A stretch of DNA of 52,578 bases. Source: Acanthaster planci (taxonomy: Eukaryota > Echinodermata > Asteroidea > Valvatida > Acanthasteridae). A program made the translations under genes and the position numbers. The stretch's first letter is position 1. The number at the start of each line of letters is the position of its first letter. The notes below the pieces were generated by a model. It did no database searches. It was given only the letters and a program-made list of their open reading frames with translations, and was not told the origin of the DNA. The stretch spans positions 785,398 through 837,975 of the forward strand of contig NW_019091440.1 in the NCBI RefSeq assembly GCF_001949145.1, written 5' to 3'. Below are positions 12,501-38,277 of the stretch, piece by piece.

Positions 12501-14915
12501 AGTTCTTTTGAAATATGACTTTAGACAGGGTTGAAATTCCTTTGAGTTCATGAAACATCTGGTTTGTGAAAAATGAAATATGTTATATGTCTTTTGAGCT
12601 ATTTAATTTGACATTATTTTGGAGTATTCAACTTGAAGGTTTAGAATTGTTTGCAATGACAAAACAATATCAGTTAAGAAAATGAATCTATGACAAATTT
12701 AATTCTTGATATTATGAAATCATAAAATTCTATTCCAAAAACTACCTTTGAGAAGAGCTCTTTTTCCATCTCCTCGTGCATCCCGACGCATTTCTCCAAT
12801 CTCTGCCGTGTCAAACAAAACCATACAAAAGCTAGAAAATGCATCGCCCACAAGTAAGCTGTTCATGAGCAGGGCACTTGACCTGTATTACTAGCAATTT
12901 TATTCGCAAGGTGGCCATTTTGGATACTGTTCCCTGAATTCATGTTACTCGTTCATCACTCTGAAATGGAAAGGGGCCTGACTGTTTGGCACAGGTACAA
13001 TATTTGGCATAGCCTCTTTTTTATAATGACACTCTTATTGTTATCCATGTTGCCAAGTAATCCATTGAAACAATTTGATTTAATATTTAAAAAGTACGCT
13101 GTTCTCACAATAATTGAATTGGGATTTGGGATCTATTCCCAATCATGGCGGGCAATACATGTATTTGCAGCTAATTGTTCCGAGGGTCAATACAATGCCT
13201 TACTTTGAGGGCATTCGCTCTCTCTGTGGACAACCGTTCGTTCTCTCGCTCCAAGAGACGGATATTGTCCCTCAAGGATGCGGCATTGTCGATGGTGAAA
13301 ATGAATAGTTCCTGGATGCTCTCGGCAGAATCTTCCACGACCTCCAGAGCCACAGAGCCAAGTTGGAACTTCAAATTAAAGAAAAAATATGCAGATTTCA
13401 ATCAACTAAACTTCACAAGCCTTCCAACTTAAAAAAATGCTGTTGACATGAAAGAGATATTCAGCAACTCAAGCATATGTTATTGAACCCATCTTATCAA
13501 GTTAATGAAATAAGACAAGTTCTGGCCACGTACATATCAGCCCTGGGTGGCATTAGGGATTGAATACGGGCAATTCACAATGCAGCGCCACCAAGAGTCT
13601 GCCACAGACAGGCCACTTTTCAAGTTGGTGGTCGCCACACTGCCACGATTAAGCACACTTCGTACAGTTATATTTGATTGACTGATGCGTTCCATGCATC
13701 ATGCAAATCCATCATTTTGACTACCTAAAAACCTTTTCACAATAAGCAATTCAGAATTTTCAACCAAGATAAATGTACATAAAAAAAAATTCAAGTTTTC
13801 TGTGCAAAGCACAGTTTATAGCAAATGAGACTTTCTCAACGATTTCTCCCATAATGCACTGCGACAGGGCCTCTCCGTGCAACCTCTTGGTGGCGTATTG
13901 CATTGTGAATTGCCCATTGTGAATTGGAGGATTAATAAAAACAAAACTGAAAATAAAAATCTCAAATTTCACACAATACCTTGATGCTTTCATTCGCCAT
14001 GACTTTCTTCCACGAGAATTCCGACTTGTCAGAGTCACATCTCATCTTGAAAAAAAACCCAAAATAATGAACAATTAAGTAACTCCACTGTTTATAACAA
14101 TGTGCAAATTTTGCACGGATAGAGATACATTTTTGCCTAAAGAAATGATTGAACCCAGCTTACCTGATATTCAAATGCCAGATCTCCCATGTCTTGCCTC
14201 GTTAGTGCTTTCTTTGTGTGCTCGATAAACTCCTCAAGTTCCATATTCACCTTTTTGGCGAGTTGTGTCAACCTCTTTGCAGAAACTATTGCGTAAAAAG
14301 AATTCAAAGTAATAAACCTAAAACTGGCTTTAAATTGTAGTAATTCTAGTTTGGGACGAAACATCATTTGGGCGAATCAGGGTCCGCACCATCATGGATG
14401 AATTCAAAGTAATTGCACTAAAACTGGCTTTAAATTCTCGTAATTCTAGTTTGGGATGAAACATCATTTGGGTGAATCATTCTGGGCAATCCACAGGCTT
14501 TTTTGTATCTCTTTGTGATTTTGTTTTGATCTGTAGTCTGTAATTTGCCCAGAAATAAATTAATCATATGGTCGCTAAAAAAAAGCCAGATTCCAGCTGA
14601 TTCAAGGCTTTGCGTGCCTTGTTGGGATCAACATCTGTGAATGCTGAGTCATCCGATCCCAAATTTTGCCATTTACAGTGAAAAACAAACGAGGCTTACA
14701 ACAGCTGGCAAAAATACAGAGGTGACAACTGTACAGTCACAAATAATAGTCTTAAAGTGAGAAATGAACTACAAAATCAGACTTTGTCCTTCCCACGAGT
14801 TGACCGCATCTGTGATGACCAGATCAAATCCCTCCTGGCCTCCATTCCTGCACGTGGTTTTCAGAAAGTATGGTTGGCGTCCGACATCAATGCGGCATAA
14901 CACTTGGTTCGACAT
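9403..14915 (-). CDS. XRCC4: XRCC4, DNA ligase IV scaffold of non-homologous end joining (9 coding exons)
   Basis: XRCC4 dimerises, binds and stabilises DNA ligase IV, and forms filaments with XLF that bridge broken DNA ends in the nucleus. The joined exons give 298 residues (human about 335) with no frame break. Residues 1 to about 120 match the globular head (GFDLVITDAVNSW near 29-41; FQLGSVALE at 108-116). Residues about 120-199 form a heptad-rich coiled coil including ENERL and EKCV, ending in DKKAKIRRLKQE. An acidic linker follows, with STDEES at 218-223, then a basic probable nuclear signal (KKPQKR, SKR) and the conserved C-terminus DPDVDMLFDQL. The start ATG has an in-frame TAG directly before it. 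PSMD2 lies divergently upstream. Identification is by recalled family similarity, strongest in exons 4-6. Confidence 0.93.
9718..10028. repeat. Degenerate GACTTGACTTG minisatellite
   Basis: Irregular tandem copies of GACTTGACTTG, GACTTGTGACTTG and CCGTGATCAAATGACTTG in XRCC4 intron 8. There is no coding potential. The same GACTTGTGA word builds the repeat at 11150-11555. Confidence 0.75.
10996..11105 (-). CDS. XRCC4: XRCC4 coding exon 8
   Basis: Residues 225-260 plus two bases of codon 261. Lys/Arg-rich start (AAKKPQKR), probable nuclear localisation signal. Acceptor TGTCTCAG. The donor AAAAG|GTAATT was chosen over an earlier GAG|GTAGCT because only the later one keeps frame with the last exon. 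Confidence 0.8.
11150..11555. repeat. Degenerate GACTTGTGATG/GACCTGTGACG minisatellite
   Basis: Tandem, diverged units near 11 or 21 bp built on GGACTTGTGA, with a short opposite-orientation patch (TCACAAGTCC) at 11170-11230. Lies in XRCC4 intron 7. Open frames on the minus strand, rich in Ser/Gln/Val, are repeat artefacts. Confidence 0.75.
11599..11672 (-). CDS. XRCC4: XRCC4 coding exon 7
   Basis: Residues 200-224, a strongly acidic linker ending in VSTDEESK, which resembles the human CK2-phosphorylated motif around Thr233. Acceptor TCATCAG, donor GTCAGT. Confidence 0.85.
12354..12408 (-). CDS. XRCC4: XRCC4 coding exon 6
   Basis: Residues 182-199 (FQVVLNDKKAKIRRLKQE), the ligase IV-binding end of the coil and an LKQE match to the SUMO consensus. 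Acceptor GACAG, donor GTGTGT, one base carried over. Confidence 0.92.
12746..12802 (-). CDS. XRCC4: XRCC4 coding exon 5
   Basis: Residues 163-181 of the coiled coil (RLEKCVGMHEEMEKELFSK), matching the human RFEKCVSAKEALE segment. Acceptor CGGCAG, donor GTAGTT, phase 0. Confidence 0.9.
13204..13368 (-). CDS. XRCC4: XRCC4 coding exon 4
   Basis: Residues 108-162, end of the head and start of the coiled coil. FQLGS, a VEDSAE...IQEL helix and ENERL are the clearest family matches. Acceptor AG at 13370-13369, donor GTAAGG, phase 0. Confidence 0.93.
13571..13620 (+). repeat. Dispersed repeat family 3, copy 1
   Basis: CAATTCACAATGCAGCGCC followed by ACCAAGAG and GGCCACTTTT. The same order of words occurs inverted at 13846-13913 and direct at 27389-27460. 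Lies in XRCC4 intron 3. Confidence 0.55.
13846..13913 (-). repeat. Dispersed repeat family 3, copy 2 (inverted)
   Basis: On the minus strand it reads CAATTCACAATGCAATACG, CCACCAAGAGGTTG, CACGGAGAGG, GCAGTGCATTATGG. It is the inverted partner of 13571-13620 within the same XRCC4 intron. Confidence 0.55.
13980..14045 (-). CDS. XRCC4: XRCC4 coding exon 3
   Basis: Residues 86-107 (MRCDSDKSEFSWKK...), the strand region that matches the human SKESCYFFFEK part. Flanked by a TTTTTCAAG acceptor and a GTATTG donor. Phase 0 at both ends. Confidence 0.83.
14164..14285 (-). CDS. XRCC4: XRCC4 coding exon 2
   Basis: Residues 45-85 (ISAKRLTQLAKK...FEYQ), head domain. The acceptor TAG precedes 14285 and the donor GTAAGC follows 14164. 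The exon ends in phase 0. Confidence 0.87.
14300..14480. repeat. Two-copy tandem duplication, 100-bp period
   Basis: GAATTCAAAGTAA at 14300 recurs at 14400. AAACTGGCTTTAAATT, GTAATTCTAGTTTGGGA and GAAACATCATTTGGG follow in both. It ends about 15 bases before the acceptor of XRCC4 exon 2, so it lies in or near the branch-point zone of intron 1. Confidence 0.85.
14783..14915 (-). CDS. XRCC4: XRCC4 coding exon 1
   Basis: Residues 1-44, start of the head domain. The donor GT is at 14782-14781 and the exon ends with one base of codon 45. TAG precedes the ATG, with a pyrimidine tract behind it, so this TAG may also be the acceptor of a 5' UTR intron. Confidence 0.88.
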
Positions 14916-17900
14916 CTACATTTAAACGATAAAAAAGACAGCTCTTAAGTCATGACGATCTATCAAAGTGTGAAGGAAGAATATTTTGCTGTTGCCGGTT
15001 AAATTGCAGTAAACATTATTTTAGGCAGCTACATGTAGACAGCGCCCTCTTCAATACACGCACATAGAGAATGACAATCTTGGATCTTAATTGCCAGACC
15101 AATGGCCAAGTGGATAGCACCTGTGTCTTGTGAGAGAGTGTGTGGGAGACTGACTCGGTTGGATTTGATATCCAGTTGGACCCAACTGACATATGTCAAC
15201 AAGGCTTAGGACATGTGTTGTGATTGGTCAAGCTATCGCGCATCTGACAGTTAGTGAGATTACAAGCTCAGATGCTGCTGATTTTCTGTAGTGTGGATGG
15301 GAAAAATACTCAAGAATTTCCCCATTTTAATGAGGATATAAGGTGAATAAATCTCCCCATCTAATGTATCTTACTTCATCAAGAAGGCATATATGAAATT
15401 AGGTTGCACAAATATTTTTGATGGAAGGGTAAGTTGACACAATCAAACCAATAGAAGAGATAAACAAAACAAACCAGCCAAAATGTGTTCATGGAAGTTT
15501 GTACGTGACTATCTGTAAATGGCTTCTTCCGGAAGTAATTTGCCTGCTGTGTCTTAGATATTAAAGAAATAAGCTATCTGATTAGGCCTTAAAGGCATAA
15601 TGCATTCCGGCATGGCTGGAAATCATGCAGGTTTAAAGTTCAAGAATCAATTTTTCAACCACGATTTCAGCTTTGTTTTGATGAGATTCTTGGACATGTT
15701 TGAAGGATGGGTAGGCTAAACTAGTTTAAGTTACTTTTCTGAAGTACAACCCAGACTTAGATCATGAAATTTCTTCAAATATTTGACAGTGCACTAAACA
15801 TACCTTTATACTAAACTTTACGCCTTTCAAAATGGGAATAAATATGAAGTTCTTAGTCCATTTGACTAGATCATGAACCGGCGCGATATCGACAGTGTAG
15901 TAAGTTGTGTATCTGCGAAAGCGAAGCGTGTAGGAAATGGTAACAGCGCCACCAAGCGTCAAACTATGGCCTGACTAATGTTGCAGTGGGCCATTATGCA
16001 TTGTAGAAAGGCACTGTGGGAAAAAGGAACAAACATTGTCCTTTCCTCGTTCCCACACTGCCTTTCTACCACTGAGCAGAATCGCCAGTGCAGTATTTGC
16101 GATAAGGCTTTACACCATTTTTCGCTGACCTGTCTTTGTCAATAGAATTTGAGTCGGGCCACTTGCCGTATATGGGCCACTTGCAAAACCTTTTTCGAGA
16201 TAGAACTGAGTATCTCGCCGCGGCGAGTACTTGGCGGATTAGCCATCTCGAGAACGCCCACACATGCGAGGTGCAGGACCTTTGTGCGTGCGCATTATAC
16301 GTTATTCAAATGACGAAAGTGCTTCGTGTTAAGTACATCGATCAGACTACGAGTTTAAATGTTAATTTTGTCTTCGTCGCTAAATTTGTCGTTTCGGACC
16401 GTTTTTCCAATTATTAATTGCAGATCGCAAGCTTTCTCAAGAAGCTCCTCGAATGTTGTGCCCTCGGATTACGTGGAGCCACGACATGTTTGCTACTGTT
16501 CCCACTTCGATCTTCATAGAAAAGTGTAAAGTTTACAGCAATAATGGGGAGAATTTGGTTCCAATTAGGGGAAACAGTACTTCAACTCGAAGTTTCTTTT
16601 TTCCCACGCTCTAACATCAAGTACGTGATTATCTGACCACATACTATTCTCGCCTAGCAATTTTCCCGCGCGACATGCTGCAAAAATCATAATAATTACT
16701 TTTGGTATCTACCTGCTCCATGCAGGCGCCCTGGCACGCATGTATAGGCCTATATGATGATCTGGACCTCAAAACGTTTCTTAGCAACAAGTCGATTTGG
16801 ATTTAAACATTACATTTATAATATTGATTATGATATTTTCTAAATGATTACCAAGTTTTTAGACAATAGAGTGTTGGGTATAGCCGAGTTGGGAGGTTGG
16901 AATCAGTGTACATTATATATTTTCTAGTAATTCATTCAATTTAAGTTTCTATACAGCATTTAAAATAAATCCGAACTGAAGTGGAAAGATTGAATTAAGA
17001 ACTTTTGTGAGCACTATAATAGGCCTATCATTTATATTGGCCTAGGCCCCCTAATCCCGCAAAATGTGTGTCTGCGCCTGACTAGCGAACCCACATCTGG
17101 ACCTTTATCTTGTAATTAATTAAGACACATAGTAACAGAGCTCATTACATTGCTTTGATTTTTGTGAATGGAATTAAAATTATTAATGCAGAAAAAAGTT
17201 CAGCTGACACCTGGAATGTGCTTTACACACGTGCGCGTAGGTAGGCTTACGCGTTTTGCTGTAGAGGTGCATCACGCAGAGTCGCGCGCAGTGTGTCTGC
17301 GCGCATCTTATTCCACGATGAGAGGTGGCACAATCGAGACCGATTGCCAAAATGCTCGCGCATGCGTTGAACCTCCAACTATTCGCATAGACCAGGCAGG
17401 CCGGCCAGCTATATTCTCATCCGAATGCAGAGTTTAGGCCGTGTCCGAAATGGGCTTCCACTGGCAGAGCTACGGCTAGGTCTATTATCTGCGCATCTCC
17501 ACGCAATTCCAATGGAGCGAAGACCTAGACCTAGCTCTAGCCAAGAGATTGGGATGCAGCCATAGGCTTGCTACTTTGGGGTAATTTATGGAAATTAAAA
17601 AGGACATGTCCAAATGTGCATAATTATGAATTTCCAGAGAGAGAAGACAAGCTAGCTGGTTCTTGAGCATCATTACCAGAAAACGCCGCCTCTGGTTTTT
17701 TTTTGGCGCTGTTTTTCTATGGGTGCGACCACAACAGTTGCGTTTACATCAAAGACAAAAAATAGGCCTATAGGAATATTTTTATTGCATACTACACAAC
17801 AGTAATCACATCACAACAATGGCAGCTTCCCTTAATGTCAAATTTTCACGTGAAAATAATTTGTAAAAAATTGCGCCCCCTTCTCGATCAAATTTAAAGT

Positions 17901-17958
17901 GATGAAAATTATCAACAGCGCCACCATTCGTCACTTTCCATCATTATAATCAAGCAAC
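14916..17958. other. Divergent intergenic region between XRCC4 and PSMD2
   Basis: About 3.0 kb between the two start codons, transcribed outward in both directions, so it must hold both promoters or a shared one. No TATA box could be assigned. It contains three exact GGCGCTGTT words and one near match, a 65-base hairpin at 16004-16068, and CpG-containing stretches at about 17220-17360. No coding exon was recognised. Confidence 0.6.
16004..16068. repeat. Imperfect hairpin, about 25-bp stem
   Basis: TAGAAAGGCACTGTGGGAA at 16004 pairs with the stretch ending TTCCCACACTGCCTTTCTA at 16068, with about three mismatches and a loop of about 15 bases. It lies between XRCC4 and PSMD2. It may be a small inverted-repeat transposon or a transcribed hairpin. 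Confidence 0.6.
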
Positions 17959-32999
<15,041 letters not shown>

Positions 33000-35900
33000 T
33001 CATCCAGCAACATTTTTAGGGGGCAAACCTGCGTCAAGCCTGCGCTGCGGTAGGGCTAACTGCGCTGTGCTAATCCTCGCCGGTTTCAAGGCCAAAGTTT
33101 TGTACCATATTTCTCCCGCTCTGTTCAGATTGTGGCACATGGAAAGAATTCTGTCCAGAAGTTGGACAACATGTATTAGTTTTAATAGGGCACAACTTGG
33201 AATCGGAAGACAGCGACTCCCATTGAAAATGTACACATGAAGCCTGCCCTTTTTAAACTAAAAGCCATGTTGTGTCCAAAATGTTGGGCTCATCTCTGTA
33301 AACATTCGTCGTTCTCCTGGCAGATTAGAATTGAAAGAGACAAAAGTAAATGATTGGCCTCATTTTCCACCAGTTGGTGGAACAGATTACAACCAAGTAG
33401 GGGCAGAGTATTTGACAAGGATGGAACACGAGATGAGCATGTGTGGGGCCTCTGCCGTGGTTGGCTTGAAAGAGAGGTTCCACCGGCAAGAGAGTTCGTC
33501 TGCCAGTCCAGCCTCACTTTCATCCAAGTATTGCTGTTCATGGTAGAATTGGTGTTTGGCTGAAAGGGTACCATTTGCAAGTCTTTGTTTTGGAGCGTGG
33601 CCTGCTTGACTTCCAGTATGGTAGTTCCTTGAGGGATTTGGTCGATAGAGAGGCTGCACTTGCAAGTAGAGCAATCCACTGCTAAGCACTGTCGACCTTG
33701 ACACAGCGTAGCTGGTACCCAGTATTTGTTTGGCGCCCCCTGTTGCCCAGCTTGTATAAAAATTGAATCTGATTATCATAGGTTGGTAACCAAATAACAG
33801 TGAAGTGGCGAAAAATGTTTGATGATCAACTGTTTGGGTTTGGAAAATTACCGTCGCATAAGAGCAATCTCTGACACAGGTTTGAATGTGGGATTTTCTC
33901 TTGTCAAAAGGTTCCATGACATTCATGTCTGAATGCAACCAGTCTCATTATTTTCCCCACAATTCTTCACACGTAAAGTACACTTTTCTTGTAAGTTCCT
34001 TAAAGAACAAATTGTAATACAAACAGACATTGTGCAGTAGTCGAGTCACGAATTGTAAACACGGTTGTTTAATGTCTGTAATAAATGATTAAACAAGAAA
34101 TGTTACCTATCCGTGCTTGTTTTTATCTAGACAGGAGCGTTCGATTGCATCTCTCACAAGGGTTGTCATTTAGATGAGCCAACCCGACTCCCCAAATTCA
34201 ATGCATGTAACACAGCAATCGGTCTATGGTGTTACACCCACAGCTGATTGGTCAGCGCATGCAGTACATGTAATGGTTAATGACTTGGGTATCCATGCCT
34301 ACCTCTGTTACGCCACACTACTTTGGTGTAGATTTTTTTTTAAATGACAGAGAATTTCGTGACTTTAGAGACATTTGAGTTGGCCACCATTGTAACACGT
34401 ACAATGAGGGCGCTGTTTGCCGAATAAACCGTCAATCCCTGTTCCTCCCGTTTGTCAGTAGCTCAGGTCTGAGCAACAATCCCCCTTAAGACAACTTTTT
34501 TGTTCAACCCTCATTTGTCACACTGGTAGGGCGCCACCACAAACGTGGTATGAGTGACGCAACGTTCGGCAATGCTGAAAACTTCGTCATATTATAGGAA
34601 ACACTCAGTTTTACTTTTGCTTGTGAAGATGACCTGCGTTTTGTCCAACAGGAAAGTATTTACTTACCAAGTAACACCAAAACAGTCAGCAGGCCATGGG
34701 TGGTGCATGTAGCCTTCGTTTTCTTGATTTGAGTCGTCAATTCAGACAGAGAAAGTTCACCTTTCGGTTGAAATGCCGTTGCTTAGATTGATTACGCGAA
34801 TCAACCTCACGCTAACACACGGTGTGCTTTTACAGTCTAATCAGCAAAGTTACATCCGTTAGAAGACAACCATGAATGTCGCAGGGTGATTAACGCGCAA
34901 AATGTAAAGAGCATCTCTTAAGCACCCCTGACAAGTGGGCGTGGCTTGTGTATGACGTCACTCCAACAAATCAGTTACAGCAAATCTTACGCAGTCGTCG
35001 ACTACCAATTTCGAAAAACCAATGCAATTTATTGAAATTCATTATAAGTTAAAAGTCGAAGCTGCCCCCAGTGATGGCTTCTAGCTGTTCACAGTTCATT
35101 GTAATGTTTATTAATAGCAGTCACCATCTTGGAAGAGAGTGCTTTGTTCTGCCATGGCAGGTTCTAGTGCAACTAAATTTTAAGAATTGAAAAACCTCTT
35201 ACCATGGATATCATGCACATTTGAGCAACAAACCAGAAAATAATTAGGACCTACGAAGTACGTCACTGCAATCTTTGTGGCAGCAGTTAATAACAAGAAA
35301 ATGTTCAAAATGTAAGAGATTAAGAAGGAATGATTTATTTTTTTATTCTTCAGCGCTTTACATGATTGTTTTACATTAAACTTTTCTATACATGTAGTTT
35401 CAAATGCTACTCAAGTTACCTTTTAATAATTTCAAAATAATCCAGCGTACACCTGGTGCTGAATGCAAACTTGAAGTTGTGGTTACATGTTCAAAGTATC
35501 ACAATTTCCCTTTGATTTTTTTTGTAGGTAAACAAACTCCTTTAAGAAACATTATTCAAGGTATATATTATAGCAGTCTTTGTTCCAAATATTTTTATGC
35601 AAGCCAGTGCATATCTTGACTTTCAAGTCAGTACAAAGACTAAATCCACAATGATCCATTATGAAAGTTTGAATCAAAATCTCGACCCAAGTCCAACATG
35701 TAATACACCCCTTTAGTTATTTAACAACTTACCCATAATGCTGGTTAGAATACAGAAAGTTACAACTCAGGTTGTATAAAACAATCTACTGTATTGAACC
35801 GGATCCATGCCGGACGCTTAAGCAAGCAACCAACGCATAGATTACACAGATAAAAACAAACCCACAGGCAAAGTGGGCGGGGTTTAACAAATTGTTACTT

Positions 35901-37317
35901 TGCATATTCAGAAAGTGAGCAATGAAGTGATGCTCTTCCCCACAACAAATTTACTCAAACTAGACTCGTCGATTCCTTGAAAGGATGTGAACAAGTTATC
36001 CTTCCTGCATACAACTTCCTGGTCTGATAATGTCATTAACACGTAATTTACTTTGCAATGACGAAACAGTTGTGATACATTCAACAGTTTTGGTTGGTAT
36101 TTGCTTAATTAAACTTTCCTTCCAAGAATCAATTTGCTTTTTCGTTATTATCAAAACTAGCAGAGTTTTAAGATTTTGAGCTGGCGTTATGTTCACATGG
36201 CATAACATCTACGAGTTGTAAAACAAACTTTTGGTGTTGTTTCTTAATTTTACTTCTTGAGTAGGAGTTTTTGAACTTGTCAATCATTAAAATCCGAGAC
36301 AGTTCAGAGTATTTCCTGCTTTAGGTTGATGTGACATGTTAATTTTAATTGTCAAAGCCAGTCAAAGCCCTCAACTTCAAGAAGCCATTATGTACAAGTT
36401 ATTGATATCAACTGATGCAATATTTGATACAATACATTTGAAACCTGACTGAATTCCTGTAACCAATGGAAACAACTGTAAAAGTAAAAAATTCTCAACG
36501 ACGTAAATGTTATATGATATACATACAGAAAAATACGTACATATACAATAATTTACAATGACTCATAATGGGCCTAGTCTGTACATCAGCCGTAAGTATA
36601 CAATCAGTAATCTGCAGACGAGATTATAACCTACGTAGCTGTTACACTCGTATACTAAGCGTGATGTAAATGGTCATCCAATTACGAGATAAATCAAAGG
36701 TCTCAGGATAAAGGACAATACTGCCCATTTTGGCTGAAGCTAAAAAAAGATGTGAGGATTCGATCCACATGGAATTGTGCACTTGAGTGGCAACAGAGGC
36801 AATAACTGATATCCGAGTTGTGTACAGGATGGTTGCGCTGTCATTTTTTTCCAGAATTCGATTTCTAATTTACAATTTATTTTTAATTTACAATAATTTA
36901 CAATGATTAATATAGGGCCTACTTCTGTACATCAGCTGTTTATCCAGTAATCGTTCAATCAAAGCAAACCTTTTCCTGATTATAATTTTCCATTTCGAAT
37001 GTTTAATTAATGGAAAACGTTTAATTTCTTCATGTATTGAAAGCTGAACAATTGTCAAAAAAATAAACCTACTTGAATCGACTTTTTTTCTTCAAGAATT
37101 CTGCAAATCACAAATAAAAGGAAGCAGCGCATTTTACCAGTCGACTGAATTTATCAGGAGAAAATGGAAGTATACAATTGGTGGATGGATATACGCGCAG
37201 TATACGCGTGGCAAGCTCGTGGTGGAAGTCTCGCCTTCTATCGTGTATAATGTGAGCGAATGAACAAGGGAAACGACCTTATTTATCCAGCAAAACTTCT
37301 GCTTGATGCTCAGCTCT
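33000..37317. other. PSMD2 3' UTR, then no gene recognised
   Basis: The first 1.1 kb is probably 3' UTR. The rest is AT-rich with no conserved exon seen on either strand. At 34937-34960 a GGGCGTGG word and a perfect TGACGTCA lie close together. Confidence 0.45.
34080..34085 (+). promoter_or_regulatory. Candidate PSMD2 polyadenylation signal
   Basis: First canonical AATAAA after the PSMD2 stop, about 1.1 kb downstream. A second lies at 34423-34428. Which one is used cannot be told from sequence. Confidence 0.4.
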
Positions 37318-37327
37318 NNNNNNNNNN
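37318..37327. other. Assembly gap (10 N)
   Basis: A run of ten N. The true gap size is unknown. Sequence on both sides is AT-rich and non-coding. Confidence 0.99.
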
Positions 37328-37749
37328 CTGCTCAAATGCTTAGTCGCGTCTGTCAGACATAAAATACGCTTGAGAAATGGGTAATTTATGTAGCACATGG
37401 ATATTCGTGGATATGAAACCTACTTGAGTAGATACGGGGACACATTGCTCTTTCAAATGCCACCACGTTTGCCAGATTTGGAGTATTTTTTAGTCTTTTT
37501 AGGGTAGAAAATACCGTCTTTACGGGGAGGAGGCCGTGTAGACAATGGAGAAATTAAAAAAAGAAAACTTAAGAAAAAAAACAAAACAATATCAGCCAGA
37601 AACCCTTGCCCTCTTTCGCGGATAATCGCCAACTAAATCAAATATGGAAATGAAACCTACATCAATAGATACAGGAACATGTGCCTTTGATTAATTTACG
37701 TGGCTTCCTGGCGCATAGGCCTATATAATGACGTCCTATGTTGCGCAGC

Positions 37750-38080
37750 ATCTTTAATGGTCGTCGTTGAGGGGGTACTTCAGTGAGCAGGAATCACTTG
37801 ATAAGTTCGCTTTCCTTAAATAATGCGCTGATTCCGAACTGGGCGATGAAGTAATCGTTCATTGTTTGTTAACGAGCGTAATGGTTGTGAGCTCAAATTA
37901 GACGGGCAGTGTTCGGTAGTTAAAATCAAACCCTTTATAAGTTGTGGTTCAATTTAAACAAAATTTAAACAGATCAATGTGATCATTTGAGTCTTAGCTT
38001 CTGCGATCTTTGCTCTGTCGTCATCCGCTGAATTACAATCGTTGACGGAAAGCTTTTAAAGATTTGTCATTTTCGTCAGG
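37750..38080. repeat. NLR 3' flank, copy 1 of a segmental duplication
   Basis: Aligns by eye with 40890-41283: GTCGTCGTT.AGGGGG, AACGAGC, GGTTGTGAGCTC, GCAGTGTTCG, AAATCAAACCCTTT and TCGTCA in the same order. In both places it lies immediately 3' (minus-strand sense) of NLR leucine-rich sequence. Confidence 0.8.
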
Positions 38081-38277
38081 GAAAGCCATGGGTCTTCTGA
38101 GCCACCAAGGGTCTTATTCTGAGACAGATTCAATTCAACAAGATTCAGCATTTTACTCGGTGATCAGCAAGATGAGGAATGTCACCCCCGGTCAAGTTGC
38201 AGTTCCCCAACTGTACTTTGTGGATCCGTTTGATTTTCGCCAAATGAGACCATACATTAACTAAGCCCACCGAGGGT
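38081..38277 (-). pseudogene. Decayed LRR unit beyond the NLR stop
   Basis: The minus strand still reads WSHLAKIK, HKVQLGNCNLTGGDIPHLAD and NLVELNLS in shifting frames, the same pattern as the intact array. It lies directly after the stop at 38280-38278. The stop and the following frameshift therefore cut an array that was once longer. Confidence 0.8.

Noticed and set aside
13114-13432. Plus-strand open frames over XRCC4 exon 4
   Set aside because: Antisense to a confirmed exon; no domain.
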